Shown here: positions 28,534 through 37,808 of the stretch, piece after piece
Layout of the letters: each line of letters opens with the position of its first letter
How positions within the stretch are numbered: position 1 is the first letter of the stretch
Assembly (NCBI GenBank): GCA_028284185.1
Contig: JANQSG010000029.1
Span: 1 to 46,144, forward strand
DNA from: Kangiella sp.
GTDB taxonomy: Bacteria; Pseudomonadota; Gammaproteobacteria; Enterobacterales; Kangiellaceae
Direction of reading: 5' to 3'
Length of the DNA stretch: 46,144 nucleotides
Position numbers and translations under genes: made by a program
The notes under the pieces: model-generated
What the model was told of the DNA's origin: nothing
Databases searched by the model: none
What the model saw: only the letters and a program-made list of their open reading frames with translations

Positions 28534-29629
28534 TAGCTTCCTCACGAAATCGCTGGTGAATAGCTAATATCATGTCATGAGTAATACGCCCACGCAATTC
28601 TGGTTTATCGATCCAAAACTGCAATTGAAAATCTACCCCAGAAGCTGCGAATAATTTAGCTCGCACTCTGGGTTCAGGCATTTTAGCAACACTTTCATTT
28701 TGCCTGGCCACATCAACTAAAACGTCAGTCACTTGCCTAAGATCGGATTCATAGGCCACTGCTACCGGCAATCGGATTCGAGTTTTTTCCGACGGACCAC
28801 CGCTTTCATTAACAATTTTGGCATTTCCCATGACAGAGTTTGGTACGGTAACCTCCACATCATCACGCGTCATAATACGTGTTGAACGAATCCCCACATG
28901 AGAAACTTCGCCCCTTTCACCTGTATCTAAAACAATATAGTCGCCTAACTTATAAGGCGAATCAGCAACAATAAAAAAGCCGGCGAACAAATTAGCCAGA
29001 GTATCTTTGGCCGCAAAGCCTATCGCTATACCTATAACCCCGGCAGAAGCCAGCCAGGCAGTTGGATCTTTCCCCCATAGTAAAATTAATAGGTAAGAAG
29101 CAGTACCTATCATTAAAAGCTGGGTAGCAATATTTAGTAATGGAATAGTTCTTTCTTCGACAAAGGTAAAGCGCTTGCGATTATGACTTAAGGCTTCTAA
29201 GACTACTTTAGCTCCTTTCCATACGGTAATCATGATGCTAATTATCAATATGGAAATAACGATTCTCTTTAAAGCGGTATCTATAGAATGTTCGAATTGG
29301 TAGGCTTCTATGGCTAATACCAACGAACCAAAAAATATAATAGAAAAGATTAGCTTGCTTATTATGCCAATAAAACGATTATCATAATTATTTTTGGTTT
29401 TATCGGTTATACGACTGGCTGTTTTCTTGAAAATCCATTGCACTACTTTTGCAACAGAATAGCCTAAAAATAACGTCAACAACATTAATAGCATCGGTTG
29501 ATCTTGCAGCTTGTCCCAATAAGGCAAGATAAAATCAGGTAACCAGCTTTTAACATTACTAAAGGTTTGTTCCGCAACCTCACTGGAAGTATCGATAACT
29601 TCTTTACTATTATTTTTTTGTTCTGCCAT
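28472..29629 (-). CDS. MscS-family mechanosensitive channel (second paralogue)
   Basis: A 385-residue channel with a hydrophilic N-terminal 45 residues and hydrophobic segments near 46-66, 88-108, 120-138 and 166-185. The pore helix is GVIGIAIGFAAKDTLANLFAGFF, followed by DSPYKLGDYI and the beta domain with PNSVMGNAKIVN. It differs clearly from the paralogue at 2860-3984. It is the first gene of the run leading to the CAP protein and sigma factor, after a terminator that closes the secF transcript. A link between membrane tension and this sigma unit is possible but only inferred. Confidence 0.9.
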   Translation of the reverse strand: MAEQKNNSKEVIDTSSEVAEQTFSNVKSWLPDFILPYWDKLQDQPMLLMLLTLFLGYSVAKVVQWIFKKTASRITDKTKNNYDNRFIGIISKLIFSIIFFGSLVLAIEAYQFEHSIDTALKRIVISILIISIMITVWKGAKVVLEALSHNRKRFTFVEERTIPLLNIATQLLMIGTASYLLILLWGKDPTAWLASAGVIGIAIGFAAKDTLANLFAGFFIVADSPYKLGDYIVLDTGERGEVSHVGIRSTRIMTRDDVEVTVPNSVMGNAKIVNESGGPSEKTRIRLPVAVAYESDLRQVTDVLVDVARQNESVAKMPEPRVRAKLFAASGVDFQLQFWIDKPELRGRITHDMILAIHQRFREEAIEIPYSKQDLYIKRLETESE

Positions 29630-29654
29630 TAGATTTCCATCAATTCAAATTCAT

Positions 29655-29684
29655 AAAAAACGGCCTAGGGTTTATTCTAAGCCG
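29655..29684 (-). terminator. Intrinsic terminator after secF
   Basis: On the minus strand CGGCTTAG and CTAGGCCG pair with one mismatch around an 8-base loop, followed by six T. It lies 49-78 bases after the secF stop. Confidence 0.75.
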
Positions 29685-29732
29685 ATTTTACAATAATTTA
29701 TATTAACTGGTTAATTCTAACCAATATAAATT

Positions 29733-30671
29733 TTAGGGCATATCAAACTCGGCACCTTCTTTCTCCACTTCCGGTGGCATCAAATCTTCTTTCTTAACAC
29801 CTAGCGCCAAAGCAACAATACTGGCCACATAGATAGAAGAGTAAGTACCAATAAAGACACCAGCAATCAATGCGGCCGAGAAGGCGTGAATGGTTTCTCC
29901 ACCAAAAAAGAATAGGGCTAACAACACTAATAATGTTGTAAAAGAGGTCATTAAGGTACGAGTCAATGTTTGGTTCAATGAGCCGTTAATCACCTCTTCT
30001 GAAGTTCCTTTACGCATTTTCAGGAAATTCTCACGAATCCGATCAAATACCACAATGGTATCGTTTAGAGAGTAACCTATCACTGCCAATAGCGCGGCTA
30101 AAACGGTCAAATCAAACTCCATCTGAGTGATCGAAAAGAAACCCAAAGTAATGATAACGTCATGTGCCAAGGCAGCTACCGAGCCGAGTGAAAATTTCCA
30201 TTCAAATCGCAAAGCAACGTAAATCATAATGCAGATCAAGGCCACTAACATGGCCAAAGCACCCTGCTCCTTTAGCTCTTCACCGACTACTGGTCCCACA
30301 TAACCTTTATATTTTTCAATTACGCTTGAATCATGGGACTGTAATAATTTTATCACTGCAGCACCCACTTGATCGCCAGGAATAAAGTCTTGATCCGGAA
30401 TGCGAATTTTCACATCACGAGAGGTGCCAAAGTTTTGCACTACTGCACCCTTATAGTTAGCGTCTTCCAGTTGGCTACGAACCGCACTTAAATCGGCACT
30501 TTGGCTATATTGTACTTCCACGGAAGTACCGCCAGTAAAGTCCAAACCAAAATTCAGGCCTTTGCTGAACAAGGATGTAATTGAAGCAATAATCAAGATT
30601 GCTGAGAACACAATGGCAATCTTGCGAAATTTTAAAAAGTCGATACGGGTTGCTGTATTTAATATTTGCAT
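29733..30671 (-). CDS. secF: Protein translocase subunit SecF
   Basis: This 312-residue membrane protein has six helices: one N-terminal helix (about 18-36), a periplasmic domain with GLDFTGGTSVEVQY, and a five-helix C-terminal part with IGYSLNDTIVVFDRIRENF and the SLNQTLTRTLMTSFTTLLVL segment. With SecD it uses the proton-motive force to assist late stages of Sec export. GGGAG seven bases before the ATG supports the start. It follows secD by 12 bases and has a terminator behind it. Confidence 0.98.
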   Translation of the reverse strand: MQILNTATRIDFLKFRKIAIVFSAILIIASITSLFSKGLNFGLDFTGGTSVEVQYSQSADLSAVRSQLEDANYKGAVVQNFGTSRDVKIRIPDQDFIPGDQVGAAVIKLLQSHDSSVIEKYKGYVGPVVGEELKEQGALAMLVALICIMIYVALRFEWKFSLGSVAALAHDVIITLGFFSITQMEFDLTVLAALLAVIGYSLNDTIVVFDRIRENFLKMRKGTSEEVINGSLNQTLTRTLMTSFTTLLVLLALFFFGGETIHAFSAALIAGVFIGTYSSIYVASIVALALGVKKEDLMPPEVEKEGAEFDMP

Positions 30672-30683
30672 CTTGATTCTCCC

Positions 30684-32594
30684 TTAAATCGACAACTTCT
30701 TAAGTTTTCTGCCGCCATAAATCAGGTTGACAAATCCACGGCTAACAAAAATCGCAGTAAACATAGAAGTCAGAATACCCACGAACAAAGTAATGGCGAA
30801 ACCTTTGACTGGCCCGGTACCAATAGCATACAAAATAATCGCTGCAATCATGGTAGTAATATTGGCATCAGCAATGGTCGATAGAGCTTGCGCATAACCC
30901 TTATCAATGGCCTGTGCCGGGCCAGTTCCAGCCCGCAGTTCTTCGCGAATTCGCTCAAAGATTAAAACATTAGCATCTACTGCCATACCAACTGTTAATA
31001 CAATACCGGCAATCCCTGGCAAAGTAAGGGTTGCACCAAGAATTGACATAATAGCCATAATTAATACCAAGTTTAGGGTCAAAGCCACATTAGCTACTAA
31101 ACCAAAAAACTTGTAACGAATTAGCATAAAAATAAGCACTAAGGCGAAACCAATAACAACCGACTTGAAGCCCTTTTCAATATTTTCCGCACCTAGTGTT
31201 GGGCCGACGGTTCTTTCTTCAATAAAGAAGGTTGGAGCAACCAAAGCACCAGAACGTAAATTTAGTGCTAAATCTTTAGTTTCAGCTTGAGTAAATTGAC
31301 CAGTGATATAAAAATCAGTACCAAACTCGCCGTTAATATTAGGTGCACTGATCAAACGCTCTTTTTGCGTCGAGCCAACTAATTTACGCTCACCATCAAT
31401 AAGTTTAAATTCCGGCACTGACTCGACCAACACCATGGCTAAACGCTTGCCGACATTTTTAACGGTCGTTTCAAGCATCTTGCCGCCACCAACACTATCC
31501 AACTTAACGTTCACAATCGGCTGCTGAGTGTCTGGATGCAAACCAGGATAAGCATCAATCAAATGGTCACCTGTTACCTGAACCTCATCATAAACCACCA
31601 CTGGATAACCATCTTCAACAAAGGCCGTACTGCCTACTGGCACCCGATCACCAGAACTATAGCCCGCCATAGCATTCTCATTGACCAAACGAAACTCTAA
31701 AGATGCGGTAGCCCCTAGCACTTGCTTGGCTAAAGCAGAGTCCTGGACCCCTGGCAATTGCACTACGATACGATCAGTGCCTTGACGCTGAATTTGTGGC
31801 TCCGCAACGCCCAGAGAGTTGACACGTTCACTTAAAATCAAGCGATTTTGATCGACTGCCGCATCCTGAATTTCTTTAAGTTTTGTATCCGTAAAAATAG
31901 CACGAATAATATCGATACCATTACGAGTCACCCGCTCCAGTAATACCCGATCTGAATAACTTTTAAATAGTTCACTATAGGCGCGTTCAATATCCTTTGG
32001 TTTAACCTGCAGGATGACACCATTATCGATCATCTCAAGGCGGCCACGTACTCTCGGTTCTAGATCCAGCAGAGTTCGTTTAAAATCACTGCTGATTTGC
32101 TCTTTTTGTTTTTCAACTGCCTTTTCCATATCCACTTGCATCAAGAAGTAGATACCACCACGCAAATCCAAGCCCAGTTTCATCGGTTTCCCGCCCAAAT
32201 TGCGTAACCAGTCTGGAGTTGCTGGGGCCAGGTTTTGAGCGACTACATAATCAGCATTTTTAGAATCAGGATTCAAAAAATCATTCGCAACTTCCTGAGC
32301 CTTTAGCTGACTTTCACCATCATTAAAACGTGCAATGACTTTTTGTGCATCAGCCTGCTCAACAGCAATTGGCTCTAAACCTTGTGCCTGCCATTTTTGC
32401 TCAACTTGTGACAATTGTTGCTGCGTAATCTTATGATCGAGCAAGCCCGTCATTTGAACGGCAGGATTTTCGCCAAAAATATTTGGCAAAGCATATAAAG
32501 AGGCAATGGCAATCACAAAAACAATTAAAAAATACTTCCACTTGGGGTAAGTATTAATTGGCCTTTGCACCTGATTCGGTTGGTCAAAAAACAT
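30684..32594 (-). CDS. secD: Protein translocase subunit SecD
   Basis: This 636-residue partner of SecF has an N-terminal helix (about 24-42), a large periplasmic P1 domain with GLDLRGGIYFLMQVD and QRQGTDRIVVQLPGV, and a C-terminal six-helix bundle with VGMAVDANVLIFERIREEL and DANITTMIAAIILY. The Asp in the VDANV motif belongs to the proton path. The gap to yajC upstream is 186 bases and contains two hairpins, unusually long for this operon. Confidence 0.98.
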   Translation of the reverse strand: MFFDQPNQVQRPINTYPKWKYFLIVFVIAIASLYALPNIFGENPAVQMTGLLDHKITQQQLSQVEQKWQAQGLEPIAVEQADAQKVIARFNDGESQLKAQEVANDFLNPDSKNADYVVAQNLAPATPDWLRNLGGKPMKLGLDLRGGIYFLMQVDMEKAVEKQKEQISSDFKRTLLDLEPRVRGRLEMIDNGVILQVKPKDIERAYSELFKSYSDRVLLERVTRNGIDIIRAIFTDTKLKEIQDAAVDQNRLILSERVNSLGVAEPQIQRQGTDRIVVQLPGVQDSALAKQVLGATASLEFRLVNENAMAGYSSGDRVPVGSTAFVEDGYPVVVYDEVQVTGDHLIDAYPGLHPDTQQPIVNVKLDSVGGGKMLETTVKNVGKRLAMVLVESVPEFKLIDGERKLVGSTQKERLISAPNINGEFGTDFYITGQFTQAETKDLALNLRSGALVAPTFFIEERTVGPTLGAENIEKGFKSVVIGFALVLIFMLIRYKFFGLVANVALTLNLVLIMAIMSILGATLTLPGIAGIVLTVGMAVDANVLIFERIREELRAGTGPAQAIDKGYAQALSTIADANITTMIAAIILYAIGTGPVKGFAITLFVGILTSMFTAIFVSRGFVNLIYGGRKLKKLSI

Positions 32595-32780
32595 AAGTTA
32601 TCCGTTATTTAATTTATCATTTTTAGAGAAGTTTCTTTATCAACTTCTTTATAGATACTTAGATATTTTTGTTTTTGGCGAGGCAAAAGTTGGCGCAATG
32701 ACAAAGCTTTATTCAAATAAAGCGCGAATTGAGCACAACTTTTAACAAAGCCAAAAGGAAAAATAGCAAGTAGCTAAAAA
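32595..32780 (-). other. yajC-secD intergenic region with two hairpins
   Basis: Two perfect inverted repeats lie here: GCTTTATT/AATAAAGC (32706-32713 with 32716-32723) and GAAGTT/AACTTC (32628-32633 with 32642-32647). Neither has a T-run typical of a terminator. No ORF with a good start is visible. The second lies 34 bases before the secD ATG and could affect its translation, or the region may hold an internal promoter. Confidence 0.4.
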
Positions 32781-33095
32781 TTATTCTTCGATGGACTTGA
32801 TAGTCCCCTTCGGTAAGGTCTGCGCAATCGAAGCCTTTTGGAACTTCAAGTCAACGCCTTCACTGATATTTAACACTACAAAATCATCCTTAACTTTACT
32901 GATACGACCAATAATACCGCCGGTAGTCATGACTTCATCACCTTTTTCCAGACCAGCGGTCATTTCTTTGTGCTGCTTCATCTTCTTTTGCTGTGGCCTG
33001 ATCATCATGAAATACATGATCAAAAGCAAAGGAACGAACATCACCAAAAAACTCATTAAACCGCCACCCTGTGGCTGTGCAGCTGCTAAAAACAT
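32781..33095 (-). CDS. yajC: Sec translocon accessory protein YajC
   Basis: A 104-residue single-pass inner-membrane protein. The membrane helix is at about 13-33 (LMSFLVMFVPLLLIMYFMMI), followed by the family hallmark RPQQKKMKQH and a small cytoplasmic domain (GDEVMTTGGIIGRISKV). It associates with SecDF. AGAGG lies ahead of the ATG. It follows tgt by 24 bases, the usual arrangement. Confidence 0.97.
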   Translation of the reverse strand: MFLAAAQPQGGGLMSFLVMFVPLLLIMYFMMIRPQQKKMKQHKEMTAGLEKGDEVMTTGGIIGRISKVKDDFVVLNISEGVDLKFQKASIAQTLPKGTIKSIEE

Positions 33096-33119
33096 GAATA
33101 TAACCTCTTAATATTTATA

Positions 33120-34268
<1,149 letters not shown>

Positions 34269-34277
34269 TTAAACCTT

Positions 34278-35372
34278 TTAGGAGGACTGATTTTGTAAAT
34301 GAAAAGCAGGATTAGTAATAAACATAGAATCACCGTAACTAAAGAAACGATATTTTTGGTAAACCGCTTCATTATAAGCCTTTAAAATAGTGTCTTTCGA
34401 GGAAAAGGCGCTTACCAGCATCATCAGAGTTGATTCCGGCAAGTGGAAATTGGTAATCAGGGCATCCACCGATTGAAACTGATAACCCGGATAGATAAAA
34501 ATATCCGTTTCACCTTGAGTCGGTTCGATCTGACCACCTTTTGAGGCTGATTCCAGGCAACGAACTGAAGTAGTACCTACGGCAATGACCCGCCCACCTT
34601 TTTTACGTGTTTGATTAACCTTATCGCAAACCTCTTGTGATAGCTCAAACCATTCAGAATGCATTTTGTGCTTAGTAATATCATCAACACGAATTGGCGA
34701 AAAAGTACCCGCTCCTACGTGCAGGGTCACAAAAGTGGTATCAACGCCTTTAGCCCTGATTTTTACCAGCAAATCATCGTCAAAGTGCAGACCCGCCGTT
34801 GGAGCTGCCACAGCACCATCAATTTTGCTATAAACCGTCTGGTAGCGCTCTTTATCTTCAAGTTCATCTTCTCGGTCAATATAAGGCGGTAGTGGCATAT
34901 GCCCTACTTCTGCCATAACTGACTGCCAGTCAGTATTTTGCAACTCTAGTTCAAAAAGTGACTCTTTTCGTGCTTTTATCAATAACTTAACACCATTATC
35001 TAAGGTGATTTCAGTATTCAATTTAGGGGTACGATTTGAGCGAACATGAGCTAAAGCTTGAGTTTCTGAGTCAATTCGTTCGATTAAAACCTCAATTTTA
35101 CCGCCCGTCACCTTTTGCCCAAAAATTCGTGCCGGGATCACGCGAGTATTATTAAACACCAATAAATCGTTAGGGTTTAGCTGTTCGACCAACTGATAGA
35201 AATGACGGTGCTCAATTGCACGACTAGTACCATCAAGACATAGTAAACGGCTATCAGTACGATTTTCCGTAGGATAACGGGCAATCAACTCATCGGGTAA
35301 CTCAAAATGAAAATCAGCCAAACAAAGCTGAAAATTGCCAGATTCAGGATTATTTAGAGACATTAAGCGCAC
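34278..35372 (-). CDS. queA: S-adenosylmethionine:tRNA ribosyltransferase-isomerase QueA
   Basis: This enzyme converts preQ1 in tRNA to epoxyqueuosine using the ribosyl part of SAM. Recognisable segments are [39 protein letters not shown] and [13 protein letters not shown]. The GTG at 35372 has AAGG five bases ahead; an ATG at 35363 is also possible and gives 361 residues. Both carry about 15-18 residues before the usual E. coli N-terminus. The start region lies within a long inverted repeat (35364-35408), which could control initiation. It heads the queA-tgt-yajC-secD-secF cluster. Confidence 0.96.
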   Translation of the reverse strand: MRLMSLNNPESGNFQLCLADFHFELPDELIARYPTENRTDSRLLCLDGTSRAIEHRHFYQLVEQLNPNDLLVFNNTRVIPARIFGQKVTGGKIEVLIERIDSETQALAHVRSNRTPKLNTEITLDNGVKLLIKARKESLFELELQNTDWQSVMAEVGHMPLPPYIDREDELEDKERYQTVYSKIDGAVAAPTAGLHFDDDLLVKIRAKGVDTTFVTLHVGAGTFSPIRVDDITKHKMHSEWFELSQEVCDKVNQTRKKGGRVIAVGTTSVRCLESASKGGQIEPTQGETDIFIYPGYQFQSVDALITNFHLPESTLMMLVSAFSSKDTILKAYNEAVYQKYRFFSYGDSMFITNPAFHLQNQSS

Positions 35373-35408
35373 TCTGACCTTACGGGGTCATAAGTAAAAG
35401 TGCGCTTA
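35364..35408 (-). promoter_or_regulatory. Nested hairpin over the queA start
   Basis: Perfect 10-base arms TAAGCGCACT (35364-35373) and AGTGCGCTTA (35399-35408) enclose a second hairpin TGACC/GGTCA. On the mRNA the right arm contains the GTG start codon and the inner hairpin contains the AAGG ribosome site, so folding would hide both. It could be a translational switch or, as DNA, an operator. Confidence 0.55.
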
Positions 35409-35456
35409 GTTTAGCGATTAAAGATAAAAAGGCAAGAATTTAAGCACTACCTAATC

Positions 35457-37799
35457 TTATAAACTTACCTCAAAAGCTATTTCTGTAAAATTAGCATTTT
35501 GATCAATCACGGTAAGTTCATAGGTGCCTTTACCTAAATCATTAATGATAATTTTCTGATCGTATTGATCCTTATCTTTAAGCAGCTTTCCATTTAAAAA
35601 CCAATAATTCTTACCTTTCGTACCTTCTACTTGCAATTGCACTTCATCAATTTTTAAATTTCTGGGTTCAGGAAAAAGTATCATTCCGTCTTCCAAACCT
35701 ACTAGCTCTAGTTTGCTTTTACCTTGAGTTTGCAAACAGGCAGGCAAAATACTGGTGGCTCGCTGTGGTTCTGCTAACCAGGGTTCCAAAGATTTAGGCC
35801 AAAGTGCATAACCTTTTATAAGGTCTTCGTTATCACATTGTGTATTGAAAGTATTTCCAAGAAAGCTGGTTAAGCCACTTTTCCAATCTTTATCTAGCCG
35901 ATCTTTAAGCGTTGGTGGAGCAGTACCGTCAAGCAAATAAGCTCGTCGCTTTTGATGACAATGTGCTTTTTCCTGTAACGAAGCATGAGTCCCTAATGGC
36001 CAACAAATAGTAGCTAAATCCACATTAACAGGTTGAGGAATTGGAGTAAGTAGACTCTTATCTAACTGTGTAATAACTCTTTCCAATAAAGGCACTGCAG
36101 TCGCTCTACCGCTATTGCCAATTGAAAAAGATCCATCTGGTGATCCAACCCATACACCGATAGTCACTTGTTTGGAAGTTGCTAGCGCCCATGTATCTCT
36201 AGCACCATAGCTGGTTCCTGTTTTATAAGCTATCTTAAGATCTGGCATCAAATAACGCGAAGTAACCGAATTTCTTAAAGGAGCTTGAGACAAAATGTTC
36301 TGAATAATCCAACTAGCACCAGGCGTTAATAAAGGTTTTTCTACTAATTGATCGTTATAAGTCAATTTTGGTTGAACTGCCTTTCCTGAGGAAGATAGAG
36401 ATCGATAGAGCCCAACCAATTGCTCCAAAGAAGCACCACCGCCACCTAGCGCTAAACTTAAATTAGGTTTGGCATTATTAGGCAGCTTAATCGATAAACC
36501 TGCATTGGAAAGCTCAGATACAAATAATTCTGGTGAGATTTCATTTAACACTTGTACCGCAGGCATATTTAAAGAACGGCTTAAAGCTTGTGAAACACTA
36601 ACAGGACCATTGAAATGCTCATCAAAATTTTGTGGTTGATAGCCATTAAAAGATTGTGGAATATCGAACAATAAAGATTCCGAATGAATAATTCCTTGAT
36701 CAATGGCCAAGCCATAAATAAAAGGTTTTAAGGTTGATCCTGGTGAACGAATGGCTTGTATCATATCCACATAACCTGCCCGCTCTTTATTGGCAAAATC
36801 AGCACTGGCAACATAACTTTTTACCTGAGCTGTTTCATTATCCATAACCAAAACTGCTGCAGATAAATTATTTGGCTTGGACAAAATATAGTCCTTAACC
36901 AACATCTCAAGCGGCACTTGAATAGATGTATCAATATAAGTCTGAATCAATTGTTGAGCTTGCTTTTGCTTTAAGCGTTGTGCTAATAATGGCGCCAACA
37001 TAGGGCGAGAATGATATTCAGCCCAAACGTTTTCTATTTTGAGTTCTTCGATTAAATCTTGCTCCCACACATCAAAAATAGCCAAACGATCCAACAGCTT
37101 GTTTCTGGCCTTTTTCGCTCGAAGTGGATACTTATCCGGTCGAAAACGTGATGGTGACTGAGGTAAAACGGCCAATAGTGCTGCTTCAGAATGAGTTAAT
37201 TCTTTAGCTGACTTTCCCAAATAAGTAAAACTGGCTGCTTCAATACCTTCAATCGGTCCACCAAAAGGCGCATAATTCAAATAGAAAGTTAAAATTTCTT
37301 TTTTATCATAATGCCACTCTAATTGTAGCGCCCGGAACATTTGCCATAATTTTCCAGCAAATGTTTTTTGATGTGGCTCCATAATTCTGGCCACCTGCAT
37401 AGTCAAGGTAGAAGCGCCCGATATAATCCGACCATGACGAATAGCTTGCCCACTAGCACGGATTAAAGATAAAGGATTTATGCCGAAATGCTGATAAAAA
37501 TAACGGTCCTCATAATTAATAAGCGCCTCAAGATACAAAGGTGAAACCTCATCAATGCTCACAGGGTAACGCCAAATACCACTTTGATCTGGAAAAGCCC
37601 TTAAAGGTTCACCATTACTAGCCACCACCAACTGTGCAAAAGTTCTCTCCTCAAATTTTTCAATCGGCAAAGGTTTAAGCCAATCAAGCACTTTAAAAGA
37701 AACAATAGCTACTATTAATAAAAGCAATAAATTTCTTATAAACTTCAACCAAAATAATTTAGTTCCAAGTCGCTTTATAGTTGCTTTAAAAAACTTCAT
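35457..37799 (-). CDS. pbpC: Penicillin-binding protein 1C (bifunctional peptidoglycan synthase)
   Basis: This 780-residue class A PBP has an N-terminal anchor at about 22-40 and a GT51 transglycosylase domain with E97 (INYEDRYFYQHFGI) and GASTLTMQVARIM. The transpeptidase domain has S355-TLK358, S409-L-N411 and K526-TGTS, all intact. The C-terminal extension (about 690-780) is the BiPBP-type beta domain found in PbpC. It starts nine bases after the alpha-2-macroglobulin gene, the same pairing as yfhM-pbpC in E. coli, which suggests a joint role in envelope defence and repair. Confidence 0.96.
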   Translation of the reverse strand: MKFFKATIKRLGTKLFWLKFIRNLLLLLIVAIVSFKVLDWLKPLPIEKFEERTFAQLVVASNGEPLRAFPDQSGIWRYPVSIDEVSPLYLEALINYEDRYFYQHFGINPLSLIRASGQAIRHGRIISGASTLTMQVARIMEPHQKTFAGKLWQMFRALQLEWHYDKKEILTFYLNYAPFGGPIEGIEAASFTYLGKSAKELTHSEAALLAVLPQSPSRFRPDKYPLRAKKARNKLLDRLAIFDVWEQDLIEELKIENVWAEYHSRPMLAPLLAQRLKQKQAQQLIQTYIDTSIQVPLEMLVKDYILSKPNNLSAAVLVMDNETAQVKSYVASADFANKERAGYVDMIQAIRSPGSTLKPFIYGLAIDQGIIHSESLLFDIPQSFNGYQPQNFDEHFNGPVSVSQALSRSLNMPAVQVLNEISPELFVSELSNAGLSIKLPNNAKPNLSLALGGGGASLEQLVGLYRSLSSSGKAVQPKLTYNDQLVEKPLLTPGASWIIQNILSQAPLRNSVTSRYLMPDLKIAYKTGTSYGARDTWALATSKQVTIGVWVGSPDGSFSIGNSGRATAVPLLERVITQLDKSLLTPIPQPVNVDLATICWPLGTHASLQEKAHCHQKRRAYLLDGTAPPTLKDRLDKDWKSGLTSFLGNTFNTQCDNEDLIKGYALWPKSLEPWLAEPQRATSILPACLQTQGKSKLELVGLEDGMILFPEPRNLKIDEVQLQVEGTKGKNYWFLNGKLLKDKDQYDQKIIINDLGKGTYELTVIDQNANFTEIAFEVSL

Positions 37800-37808
37800 A
37801 TTAGTTAT

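Noticed and set aside
35364-35408. preQ1 riboswitch before queA
   Set aside because: The simple nested hairpin lacks the compact pseudoknot and A-rich tail of the preQ1-I type and does not resemble preQ1-II.
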